16,473 bases of DNA from DASPWW01 sp035461345 (GTDB taxonomy: Bacteria > Actinomycetota > Thermoleophilia > Solirubrobacterales > 70-9). The translations under genes were made by a program, and so were the position numbers. Below, piece by piece: positions 5,903-13,225 of the stretch. The stretch is from assembly GCA_035461345.1 (NCBI GenBank), contig DATHVJ010000055.1:1-16473 (forward strand). The letters run 5' to 3'. Each line of letters opens with the position of its first letter. Within the stretch, counting starts at the first letter, position 1. A model generated the notes under the pieces. It did not search any database. It was not told the origin of the DNA and saw only the letters and a list, made by a program, of their open reading frames with translations.

Positions 5903-7359
5903 ACTCCTCGATCGTCAGGCTCTATGTGCTCGTCCTGGTGCTGTTCGTGACCGTGGTCGGGTTCACCTCGTACTGGTCGATTGTCGACGCCGAGGAGCTG
6001 CGCGAGCGCCAGGACAACCGCCGGGCGCTGATCGAGGCGCAGAAGGTGCCGCGCGGCACGATCACGACCGTGGACGGGACCGAGGTCGCGGTCAGCGTGC
6101 CCCAGGGATCGGGCAACCAGAAGATCTTCACCCGCGACTACCCCGAGGGAGAGCTGTTCGGCCACCCGGTCGGGTACAGCTTCGTCGAGTTCGGCCAGAC
6201 GGAGATCGAGCGGTCGCAGAACGACGTCCTGATCGGGCGCGAGAACGAGTTCGCGTCGCTGCTCGAGCAGCTCGAGGGGCAGGTGGACGAGGGCAGCGAC
6301 CTCACCGTGACCCTGAACGCCGAGGCCCAGCGGATCGCGCAGGACGGGATCGAGAACGCGATCAGCGTTCCGGGGACAGGCGGCGCACTGGTGGCGATCG
6401 AGCCGGACACCGGTGCGGTCAGGGCGATGGTCTCGGAGCCGGGGTACGACCCCAACCTCGTCCCCGACCAGTTCAAGCAGCTGAGGAAGGACGAGGACAC
6501 ACCGCTGGTCAACCGGCCCACCCAGTCGGTCTACCCGCCGGGATCGACGATGAAGGTCGTGACCGCGACGGCGGCACTCGACTCGGGTGAGTTCGACACA
6601 TCGACGACGCTCAACGCGGGCTCCCCGATCGACGTCTCCGGCGTCCCGCTGGAGAACGCCGGCGGCGAGTCGTTCGGGACGATCGACATGACCGAGGCGC
6701 TGACGAACTCGGTCAACACCTACTGGGCCCAGGTCGGCGAGCAACTCGGCACCGAGACGATGGTCACCTACATGGAGCGGTTCGGCTTCTACAGGGACCC
6801 GCCGCTCGACTTCCCGGCCGACGAGCTCGCGCCTAGCGGCCCCATCAACGTCGACGGTGAGTTGGTCACCGAGGGATTCGACGTCGGACGCGTCGCGATC
6901 GGCCAGGGAGGCGAGGAGGGGCAGGACCTCACGACGCCGCTGCAGATGGCGATGGTCGCGTCTGCGGTTGCCAACGAGGGCAGGCTGATGGAGCCGACGT
7001 TCATGCAGGAGGTGAAGGACCCCGACGGCCGGACGACCGACGAGCTCGACCCGGATGTGTTCTCGGAGGTCATGAGCGAGGAGACCGCGGGCCAGGTCGC
7101 GGAGATGATGACCAACGTCGCCGAGGAGGGGACGGCGTCGGGCCTCTCCGTCGCGGGGGCGACGCTTGCGGGCAAGACCGGAACCGCGGAGATCGACATC
7201 GACGCGGGCATCAACCAAGCGTGGTTCATCGGCTTCGCCCCCGCCGACGATCCCGAGATAGCGGTCGCCGCTACGATCGAGCGCTGCCAGGGGTGCTTTG
7301 GCGGCGACACCGCCGGCCCGATCGCCACCGACGTCATGGAGTCCCTGCTCGGGGGCTAA
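5899..7359 (+). CDS. pbpA: Class B penicillin-binding protein, transpeptidase (PbpA)
   Basis: A 486-residue peptidoglycan transpeptidase that cross-links stem peptides outside the membrane. An N-terminal helix (about 6-28) anchors it. A short dimerisation or pedestal region follows, with KVPRGTITTVDGT resembling the RGxIxDRxG motif of class B PBPs. Then comes the penicillin-binding domain with S216-T-M-K219 (SxxK nucleophile), S271-V-N273 (SxN) and K426-T-G (KTG); all three catalytic motifs are intact. The size and position after the SEDS gene match PbpA of mycobacteria. Near the end it has CQGC (C463, C466). The open frame runs far upstream of 5899, but GTG 5899 overlaps the SEDS stop (GTGA) and gives the expected N-terminal anchor. 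Confidence 0.95.
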   Translation: MNSSIVRLYVLVLVLFVTVVGFTSYWSIVDAEELRERQDNRRALIEAQKVPRGTITTVDGTEVAVSVPQGSGNQKIFTRDYPEGELFGHPVGYSFVEFGQTEIERSQNDVLIGRENEFASLLEQLEGQVDEGSDLTVTLNAEAQRIAQDGIENAISVPGTGGALVAIEPDTGAVRAMVSEPGYDPNLVPDQFKQLRKDEDTPLVNRPTQSVYPPGSTMKVVTATAALDSGEFDTSTTLNAGSPIDVSGVPLENAGGESFGTIDMTEALTNSVNTYWAQVGEQLGTETMVTYMERFGFYRDPPLDFPADELAPSGPINVDGELVTEGFDVGRVAIGQGGEEGQDLTTPLQMAMVASAVANEGRLMEPTFMQEVKDPDGRTTDELDPDVFSEVMSEETAGQVAEMMTNVAEEGTASGLSVAGATLAGKTGTAEIDIDAGINQAWFIGFAPADDPEIAVAATIERCQGCFGGDTAGPIATDVMESLLGG

Positions 7360-7362
7360 CGG

Positions 7363-9213
7363 ATGTTGGTGGCCGAGAACACGCTGGTCGACAACCGCTA
7401 CCGGATCCTGCGCCGGCTCGGCGCCGGCGGGATGGCCGAGGTGTGGTGCGCCGAGGACACGCAGCTCGACCGCAAGGTCGCACTGAAGATCCTCCAGCCC
7501 CGCTTCGCGCAGGACAGCGAGTTCGTCGAGCGGTTCCGCCGCGAGGCTTCGTCGGCGGCCGGCCTGCAGCACCCCAACGTGGTCAACGTCTACGACCGCG
7601 GCGAGTTCGACGGCACCTACTACATCGCGATGGAGTACGTCGAGGGCGCCTCGCTTCGGGACCTGATCAACCAGGGGATGAGCGTCGAGGCGGCGGTCGG
7701 GGTGGTGCGCCAGATCCTCGCCGCGGCGCGGTTCGCGCACGCGAACGGCGTCATCCATCGTGATCTCAAGCCCGGAAACGTTCTCGTCGACCGCAACGGG
7801 CGCGCGACCGTGACCGACTTCGGGATCGCCAAGGCGGGTCCGTCCGAGATCACGCAGACCGGGTCGGTGATGGGGACGGCCCAGTACCTGTCGCCCGAGC
7901 AGGCGCAGGGACTGGAGGTGACGGCGGCATCGGACCTGTACTCGATCGGGGTGGTCCTCTACGAGCTGCTGACGGGCGAGGTACCGTTCGCCGCCGACAG
8001 CGCGGTCGCCGTGGCGCTGAAGCAGGTGTCCGAGATGCCCCGGCCCCCGAGCGAGCTCAACCCGGCGGTGCCGCGGGCTCTGGACGCGGTCGTGATGAGG
8101 GCGCTGGCAAAGGACCCCGCCAACCGGTTCGCGAGCGCCGACGAGTTCGAGGCGGCGCTCGACGCCGCCGAGCACGACCCCTCGACGGCTCCGTTCGAGA
8201 CCGCGGTCTACGGCATTCCCCCGGTCGCGCCGCCCGCCGACGCGGAGGCGCGCGAGGGCGACGGGCGTCTCCCCCCACCCGCGGAGCAGGCGCCGGAGGA
8301 GGAACGACGCCGCCGGTGGCGGTGGGTGATCGTCGGCCTGTTGCTGCTCGGTCTCGCGGCGATGGCCGTGTGGGCGCTGACGCGCCCGGCGCAGGTGACC
8401 GTGCCCTCCGTGATCGGGACCGACGTCGATGCCGCCACCGCGACGCTCGAGGAGGAGGGACTCGAGGTCGACGTGACCGAGTTCTCGAGCGACGCAAAGC
8501 GTGGAAGCGTCGTCGAGCAGGATCCGCGCGCCGGCGAGGAGGCGGAGGAGGGCTCGACGGTGGTCCTGTCGGTCAGCTCCGGCCCCGGGATCGCGAAGGT
8601 CCCGCGAGTGGAGGGGCTTCCCGAGGCCGAGGCGGCGGACAGGCTCGACCGCGCGGGGTTCCGGGTCGACCCGAAGCAGCGCTTCTCGGACGAGCTCGAT
8701 CCCGGCGTCGCGATCGGGACGCAGCCGAAGCAGGGAACGAGACTCGAGCAGGACTCGGTGGTAACGCTTCTGGTCTCGAAGGGCTCGAACCTGGTCGAGA
8801 TCCCGTCGGTCCTCGGTCTCGACCAGGATCAGGCCGAGGCCGAGCTGGAGCGGGCAGGCTTCATCGTCAACGTCGACACCGAGGAGGCGGACCAGGCCGA
8901 GGGCACGGTGGTCGCTCAGGACACCGGATCGCTCCCTCGAGGATCCGTGGTCGGGATCACCGTCTCCATCGGCGTCGCCCAGGTGACAGTCGAGAGCGTG
9001 ATCGGGGACTCGAGGCAGGCTGCCCGGGCGACGCTGCGGGCACAGGGGCTGAAGGTCACGGTGCGCAAGCAGGATGTCGACACCGAGGACGACGACGGGA
9101 TCGTGCTCGAGCAGTCGCCCAGCGGCGGGACGCGGGTTGATCCCGGCTCGACGGTGTCGATCGTGGTCGGGAGGTTCCGGCCCTCCGACGCGGGCTTCCC
9201 GGAAGGCGAGTGA
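7363..9213 (+). CDS. pknB: PASTA-domain Ser/Thr protein kinase PknB
   Basis: A 616-residue receptor kinase. The kinase domain (about 10-270) has GAGGMAEVW, K42, HRDLKPGN (D134), DFG (D152) and an activation loop EITQTGSVMGT with Thr residues for autophosphorylation, then SPEQ. A juxtamembrane linker and one helix (about 324-343) lead to four PASTA repeats, beginning near residues 345, 412, 477 and 540, each with a V-x-x-V-x-G-type start. PASTA domains bind peptidoglycan fragments and lipid II, so the protein couples wall state to phosphorylation of division and synthesis enzymes. It starts at ATG 7363, three bases after the pbpA stop and behind a G-rich ribosome site; a GTG at 7369 is possible. 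The fourth repeat ends almost at the C-terminus. Confidence 0.96.
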   Translation: MLVAENTLVDNRYRILRRLGAGGMAEVWCAEDTQLDRKVALKILQPRFAQDSEFVERFRREASSAAGLQHPNVVNVYDRGEFDGTYYIAMEYVEGASLRDLINQGMSVEAAVGVVRQILAAARFAHANGVIHRDLKPGNVLVDRNGRATVTDFGIAKAGPSEITQTGSVMGTAQYLSPEQAQGLEVTAASDLYSIGVVLYELLTGEVPFAADSAVAVALKQVSEMPRPPSELNPAVPRALDAVVMRALAKDPANRFASADEFEAALDAAEHDPSTAPFETAVYGIPPVAPPADAEAREGDGRLPPPAEQAPEEERRRRWRWVIVGLLLLGLAAMAVWALTRPAQVTVPSVIGTDVDAATATLEEEGLEVDVTEFSSDAKRGSVVEQDPRAGEEAEEGSTVVLSVSSGPGIAKVPRVEGLPEAEAADRLDRAGFRVDPKQRFSDELDPGVAIGTQPKQGTRLEQDSVVTLLVSKGSNLVEIPSVLGLDQDQAEAELERAGFIVNVDTEEADQAEGTVVAQDTGSLPRGSVVGITVSIGVAQVTVESVIGDSRQAARATLRAQGLKVTVRKQDVDTEDDDGIVLEQSPSGGTRVDPGSTVSIVVGRFRPSDAGFPEGE

Positions 9214-10181
9214 TGCGGGTCGCCGTCCTCAGCGGGGGGCGCTCGAGCGAGCACGAGGTCTCGGTTCGCTCCGCGGCGTCGGTCGCAGACGGCCTCGCCG
9301 CCGCCGGCCACGAGGTCGTCCCGATCCGGATCGAGCCGGACGGGCGCTGGATGCTGGACGGCTCCGAGATCCAGCTCCGAGCAGCGGGCGGGCTGCTCGG
9401 CGCCGACGTCGCGTTCCCGGTCCTTCACGGCCCCTACGGCGAGGACGGCACCGTGCAGGGAATGCTCGAGGCGCTCGACGTGCCCTACGTGGGCGCCGGC
9501 GTGCTCGCGTCGGCGATCTGCATCGACAAGCTGACGTTCAAGCGCCTGCTCGCGTTTCACGAAGTACCGCAGGTGCGCTTCTGCGCCGTCGGCGAGGAGG
9601 GGTGGCGGCACCAGGCGTCCGGCTTCGGAGTGCCGCTGTGGGTGAAGCCGTCGCGGCTCGGTTCGAGCGTCGGGATCACGAAGGTCACGGCGCCCGACCG
9701 CGAGCTCGACGAGGCTATCGAGGTCGCGCGCCGCCACGACCCGCGCGTGATCATCGAGGGCAGTGCCGCCGGGAAGGAGGTCGAGTGCTCGGTGATCGGC
9801 AACGACGAGCCCGAGGTGTCGGTACCCGGCGAGATCGTCGCTCACGCCGACTGGTACGACTACGAGGCGAAGTACTCGGAGGGCGGAATGGACCTGCTCG
9901 TGCCGGCGGGGGTTGACGAGGCGACGCGCGACCAGGTGCGGGAGCTCGCGGCGCGCGTGTACAGGATCGTCGGCTGCGCGGGGCTCGCGCGGTGCGACTT
10001 CTTTGTCACCGAGCGCGAGGGGGTGCTCGTCAACGAGCTCAACACGATCCCCGGGTTCACCGAGACGAGCGTGTTCGGGAAGCTGTTCGAGGCAAGCGGG
10101 ATCGGCTACCCGGAGCTGTGCGATCGGCTCGTCCACCTCGCCGTCGAGCGCCACCGCCGCGAGGGTGAGTTCCGCTTCTAA
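9213..10181 (+). CDS. ddl: D-alanine--D-alanine ligase
   Basis: An ATP-grasp enzyme of 322 residues that makes D-Ala-D-Ala for the peptidoglycan stem in the cytoplasm. Family blocks in order: SGGRSSEHEVSVRSA at the N-terminus, FPVLHGPYGEDGTVQGMLE, PYVGAGVLASAICIDK, WVKPSRLGSSVGITKV, the ATP-grasp segment around IIEGSAAGKEVECSV, and NELNTIPGFTETSVF with the Mg-binding Glu/Asn. The start is ATG 9213, overlapping the pknB stop (TGATG), with GGAAGG (9201-9206) six bases upstream; GTG 9210 is a less likely start. Its place as the last gene of the kinase/wall operon links precursor supply to PknB expression. The length is slightly below the family average but the sequence looks complete. Confidence 0.95.
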   Translation: MRVAVLSGGRSSEHEVSVRSAASVADGLAAAGHEVVPIRIEPDGRWMLDGSEIQLRAAGGLLGADVAFPVLHGPYGEDGTVQGMLEALDVPYVGAGVLASAICIDKLTFKRLLAFHEVPQVRFCAVGEEGWRHQASGFGVPLWVKPSRLGSSVGITKVTAPDRELDEAIEVARRHDPRVIIEGSAAGKEVECSVIGNDEPEVSVPGEIVAHADWYDYEAKYSEGGMDLLVPAGVDEATRDQVRELAARVYRIVGCAGLARCDFFVTEREGVLVNELNTIPGFTETSVFGKLFEASGIGYPELCDRLVHLAVERHRREGEFRF

Positions 10182-11650
10182 GAGATCAGCTTCACGTCGC
10201 TGATCTCGACACGGAACCGTGACGTGTCGTCGGTCGACTGCGCCAGCTTGGTCATCCACAGCAGGTAGTACTGGGCCTTCCCGGGCGGGTCGACCGGCAC
10301 CGTGTCTTTCGCGTCGACGTCCGCCTTGCCGCCGATCGCTGTGCCCCACCCGGCGAGGTCCGCGGGCGGGCCACCCTCGGCGGCGTAGACCTCCAGGTCC
10401 CAGCCCCCCTCGGCCGAGCGGATCTCGACGTCCTCCGCCGCCACTGGCTTGCCGGCGTCGAGCACGAGGCCGACCCCGTCCTTGAGGCCCCCGAAATCCT
10501 CGCTGTCGTAGTGCTCGGTGACCCACGCCGTCCCGGTGGGATCGCCGTCGATCGCAAAGTCCACCTGGTCGGTGACCTCGGCGTCGTCGCCCTCGGGATC
10601 GAAGTCCTCCGCTGCAGCGAGCTGCACCGGCTCGCCGCCACCATCGTCCGCGACCCTCTGGCCGTCCTCCCCCGTGAACGCGACGATCGCGACGGCTGTC
10701 GCCGCCGCGCCCAGCACCAGCAGGATCCCGGCCCACGAGACGCGGCGCCGGGTCAGTATGCGGCGCCGTCGCGGCGGGACCGAGTCGAGGACCGTCGTCA
10801 CCTCACCGGTGGACCGCCCCGCCCGCGACACCTCGACCTCGAGCGCGGACTCTAGGTCGCGCAGCATCCCGGCCATCGTCGCGTAGCGCCGCTCGGGATC
10901 CTTCGCCGTCGCGGTCTCGACGACCGCTGCGAGCGCGGCCGAGACCTCCGGCCGCCGCTCCTGAACGTTCGGCAGCGGCTCGTTGACGTGCTTCATCGCC
11001 ACGCCGACCTGGGTCTCGGCGTGGAACGGGACCTCGCCCGTGAGCATCTCGTACAGCAGCACCCCGAGCGAGTACACGTCCGAGCGAGCGTCGGTCTCCT
11101 GTCCCATCGCCTGCTCGGGAGCGACGTAGTCGGTCGTGCCGAGCACCCGCCCTGTCGCCGTCAGCCCCTTGGCCTCGAGCGACCGCGCGATGCCGAAGTC
11201 GGTGACCTTGGCGCGCCCCTCCGGATCGATGAGGACGTTCTGGGGCTTGACGTCGCGGTGGACCAGGTTGCGCGCGTGGGCGGCAACGAGGCCGCGGCCG
11301 ACCTCGATCGCGTACGCGGCCGACTCGTCCAGGGGCAGGCCGCCGGTCCGCTCGATCCGCTGCTTCAGCGTCTCGCCGTCGATGTACTCGAAGATGATGT
11401 ACGGGTGCCCGGCGTCCTGGCCGGCGTCGATCACCGCGACCACGTTGGGGTGCGAGAGCTTGGCCACCGACCGCGCCTCGCGGCGGAAGCGCTCGATCTG
11501 ATCGGGCTGGTCAGATATCTCGGCGTGCAGGACCTTGACGGCGACCGGCCGCTCGAGTGTCTCGTCGTTCGCCAGGTAGACGGTCGACATCCCGCCGCTG
11601 CCCAACTTGGAGTCGAGTCGGTAGCGGCCCGAGAGAACGGTCCCGATCAT
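10178..11650 (-). CDS. Ser/Thr protein kinase with a discoidin-like extracytoplasmic domain
   Basis: A 490-residue receptor kinase. The kinase domain (10-272) is complete: GSGGMSTVY, K39, HRDVKPQN (D133), DFG (D151), activation loop TATGRVLGTTDY, then APEQ. One helix (about 304-326) is followed by an acidic Gly-rich spacer and a β-rich ectodomain (about 343-490) with AIDGDPTGTAWVTE, FGGLKDGVGLVLDAG and a C-terminal FRVEISDV strand. This is a discoidin/F5-8C-like fold that I recall from actinobacterial kinases and from the C-terminal part of mycobacterial MviN; carbohydrate or wall binding is inferred. It is convergent with ddl and their stops overlap. The ATG at 11650 lacks a strong ribosome site; the purine-rich GGAGG upstream is about 20 bases away. 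It lacks PASTA repeats, so it probably reads a different signal from PknB. Confidence 0.92.
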   Translation of the reverse strand: MIGTVLSGRYRLDSKLGSGGMSTVYLANDETLERPVAVKVLHAEISDQPDQIERFRREARSVAKLSHPNVVAVIDAGQDAGHPYIIFEYIDGETLKQRIERTGGLPLDESAAYAIEVGRGLVAAHARNLVHRDVKPQNVLIDPEGRAKVTDFGIARSLEAKGLTATGRVLGTTDYVAPEQAMGQETDARSDVYSLGVLLYEMLTGEVPFHAETQVGVAMKHVNEPLPNVQERRPEVSAALAAVVETATAKDPERRYATMAGMLRDLESALEVEVSRAGRSTGEVTTVLDSVPPRRRRILTRRRVSWAGILLVLGAAATAVAIVAFTGEDGQRVADDGGGEPVQLAAAEDFDPEGDDAEVTDQVDFAIDGDPTGTAWVTEHYDSEDFGGLKDGVGLVLDAGKPVAAEDVEIRSAEGGWDLEVYAAEGGPPADLAGWGTAIGGKADVDAKDTVPVDPPGKAQYYLLWMTKLAQSTDDTSRFRVEISDVKLIS

Positions 11651-11849
11651 GAATCAATTTCCGGCCGAGTCCTCCGCTCCGCTCGCTCGCGAAGAATCAG
11701 ACTCTGACGCTCGCTCCCTCTCGCGTCCGGTTCGGCCGGGTGTTCGCCAGCTCGGCGGTGCATCTCCACGCTATTTTCGACGTTTGCGCTCAGCGTTCGC
11801 GCAGTCGCGTTCCCACCCGCACGTCCGCCACCAAATCCGCTAGTCCCCG
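11651..11849. promoter_or_regulatory. Divergent intergenic region (199 bp) with an 11-base palindrome
   Basis: This is the longest gap in the window and must hold promoters for the kinase (leftward) and the DsbA-family gene (rightward). It contains TCAGACTCTGA (11697-11707), two 5-base arms around one base, flanked by GCTCGCTCGC and CGCTCGCTCC. The palindrome could be an operator. I see no -35/-10 pair that I would call with confidence on either strand, and no RNA gene. Confidence 0.4.
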
Positions 11850-12728
11850 ATGTCCGTAGAAGTCCGCTACTACACCGATCCGGCCTGTCCGTGGTCGTGG
11901 GCGAACGAGCCCGAGGTCCGGCGCCTGATGTGGGAGTTCGGAGACGAGCTTCGGTTCACGTGGGTGATGGGCGGGCTCGCGCGCCAGTACGGGCCCGAGT
12001 ATCGCGACACCCACGCCGGGGTCGAGGCGGGCGCCGACCTCGTCGCGAGGCAGATGTCGGTGTGGCTCGACGCGACCGCCGACAGCGGGATGCCGATCGA
12101 CCCGCGGCTGTGGTCCGAGGGCGCGATCGCGTCTACCTACCCCGCGTGCCAGGCGGTCAAGGCCGCCGCCGAGCAGGGTCCCGACGCCGCCTACGCCTAC
12201 CTTCGCCGCCTGCGCGAGGGGCTGATGATCGAGCGCCGCAAGCTCGACCACCTTGAGGCGCTCGCCGCCGAGGCCGGACCGGCGGGACTGGACGTGGAGC
12301 GGTTTCGCATCGACCTGACGTCGAACGCGATCACCGAGGCGTTCGCCGAGGATCTCGACGAGGTGCGCGCGATCCCCGACGACGCGCGCGACGCCGGCGC
12401 GGTCTCGGAGACGGAGGGGCGGGCGCGGGTCGTGTTCCCCTCGACGCTGTTCGTCGGCGAGGGCGACGCCCGCAGGGCGGTGTGGGGGCGGGGTGCGTAC
12501 GACGCTTACCGGGACGCCGCGGCCGCGGTCGGCGCCCGGCCGGCCGTCGAGCGGCCGCCCGAGCCGCACGAGGCGGTTGAGCGATTCGGGCGCGTCGCCA
12601 CCCGCGAGGTGGAGGTCCTCACGGGGCGGCCTCGCCCGCTCGTCGAGGCGGAGCTGTGGGCGCTCGCCCGGGAGTGGCGTCTGAGGCCGATCCCGGTCCT
12701 CAACGGGACGCTCTGGGAGCCCGCGTGA
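11850..12728 (+). CDS. DsbA-family (thioredoxin-fold) protein with a CPWS active-site variant
   Basis: A 292-residue protein beginning SVEVRYYTDPACPWSWANEPEVR. The thioredoxin-fold start with C13-P-W-S16 is that of the DsbA/FrnE/YjbH (Thioredoxin_5-like) group, where the second Cys of CxxC is often lost. A long helical insertion follows (about 55-175), then a fold-completing AVWGRGAYDAYRDA segment (about 210-225). The last ~65 residues look like an extra C-terminal part. There is no signal peptide, so it acts in the cytoplasm. With one active-site Cys it is unlikely to be a classical disulfide oxidase; a glutathione- or mycothiol-type thiol-transfer role or a ClpXP adaptor role (as for YjbH) is possible but unproven. 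It is 22 bases upstream of the HAD gene, so the two are probably cotranscribed or share a region. Confidence 0.75.
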   Translation: MSVEVRYYTDPACPWSWANEPEVRRLMWEFGDELRFTWVMGGLARQYGPEYRDTHAGVEAGADLVARQMSVWLDATADSGMPIDPRLWSEGAIASTYPACQAVKAAAEQGPDAAYAYLRRLREGLMIERRKLDHLEALAAEAGPAGLDVERFRIDLTSNAITEAFAEDLDEVRAIPDDARDAGAVSETEGRARVVFPSTLFVGEGDARRAVWGRGAYDAYRDAAAAVGARPAVERPPEPHEAVERFGRVATREVEVLTGRPRPLVEAELWALAREWRLRPIPVLNGTLWEPA

Positions 12729-12738
12729 CCGACCATGA

Positions 12739-12751
12739 TCTAATGCGCCGG
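12739..12751 (+). promoter_or_regulatory. Possible leaderless -10 element for the HAD gene
   Basis: TCTAAT at 12739-12744 matches TATAAT at five of six positions and ends six bases before GTG 12751, which would place transcription start at the start codon. No ribosome site is visible and no good -35 is found. AT-rich hexamers are rare in this DNA, which makes the match stand out. Confidence 0.35.
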
Positions 12752-13215
12752 TGCCGCTGACGCGCGACATCCCCGGGGCGGAGACGTTCGAGCTCGACCA
12801 TCTGCTGCTCGACGTCAACGGCACGCTCGCCAACCGCGCGCGGCTGATCGACGGCGTCGCAGACAGGATCGCGCGCGCCCGCCAGCAGGTCGAGGTCCAC
12901 CTGCTGTCGGCGGACACGCTCGGGAACCTCGACGAGATTGCGACGCGGCTGGGGGTCGACGCGCAGTGGGTGAGGACCGGGGCGGAGAAGCGCGAGTACG
13001 CGAAGCGGCTAGGCGCCGACCGCTGCGCGGCGATCGGAAACGGCCTCAACGACGTGCCGATGCTGGAGACGGTCAGGTTTGGGATCGCCGTGATCGGCCC
13101 CGAGGGCGCGGGCGGGCGCACGCTGGTCGCGGCGGACGCCGTGTGCGCCTCGATTCTCGACGCGTTCGATCTCCTGCTCGAGGCCGACACGACCTCGTCG
13201 ACGCTGCGCCCGTAG
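12751..13215 (+). CDS. Small HAD-superfamily phosphatase (soluble P-type-ATPase-like)
   Basis: A 154-residue cytoplasmic protein. LLLDVNGTLA has the HAD nucleophile D21, but the usual general acid Asp two places later is N23. VHLLSADT supplies motif II (S53), a Lys near 80-85 motif III, and IGNGLNDVPML (D101) motif IV. There is no cap domain. This pattern fits the stand-alone 'soluble P-type ATPase' group (COG4087-like, from memory), in which DxNGT resembles the DKTGT of P-type ATPases. The substrate is unknown. The replacement of the acid/base Asp suggests slow phosphoenzyme turnover or a non-hydrolytic role. GTG 12751 gives the full N-terminus; ATG 12743 is out of frame. The gene ends nine bases before the convergent DJ-1 gene. 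Confidence 0.78.
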   Translation: MPLTRDIPGAETFELDHLLLDVNGTLANRARLIDGVADRIARARQQVEVHLLSADTLGNLDEIATRLGVDAQWVRTGAEKREYAKRLGADRCAAIGNGLNDVPMLETVRFGIAVIGPEGAGGRTLVAADAVCASILDAFDLLLEADTTSSTLRP

Positions 13216-13225
13216 GGCGAGCCCT
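13214..13225. terminator. Weak hairpin between convergent genes
   Basis: AGGGCGAGCCCT lies exactly across the ends of the HAD gene and the DJ-1 gene (4-bp stem with a CGAG loop). It is short and has no T-run, so at best it is a weak bidirectional pause or terminator site. Confidence 0.2.

Noticed and set aside
7360..7362. A missing pknA as a deletion scar between pbpA and pknB
   Set aside because: Only three bases separate intact genes; there is no remnant, so loss here cannot be shown.
5779..8175. 798-codon open frame on the minus strand
   Set aside because: It is antisense to pbpA and pknB, which have full catalytic motifs; the Arg/Asp/Val/His-rich composition is a shadow pattern.
8916..10736. 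606-codon open frame on the minus strand
   Set aside because: It is antisense to ddl and pknB and overlaps the third kinase out of frame; composition is a shadow.
11649..11843. 64-codon open frame on the plus strand in the divergent gap
   Set aside because: No ribosome site, Arg/Ser-rich, no hydrophobic or domain pattern; treated as non-coding.
11838..11849. CTAGTC as a -10 for the DsbA-family gene
   Set aside because: The match and its distance from ATG 11850 are poor, and no -35 is seen.
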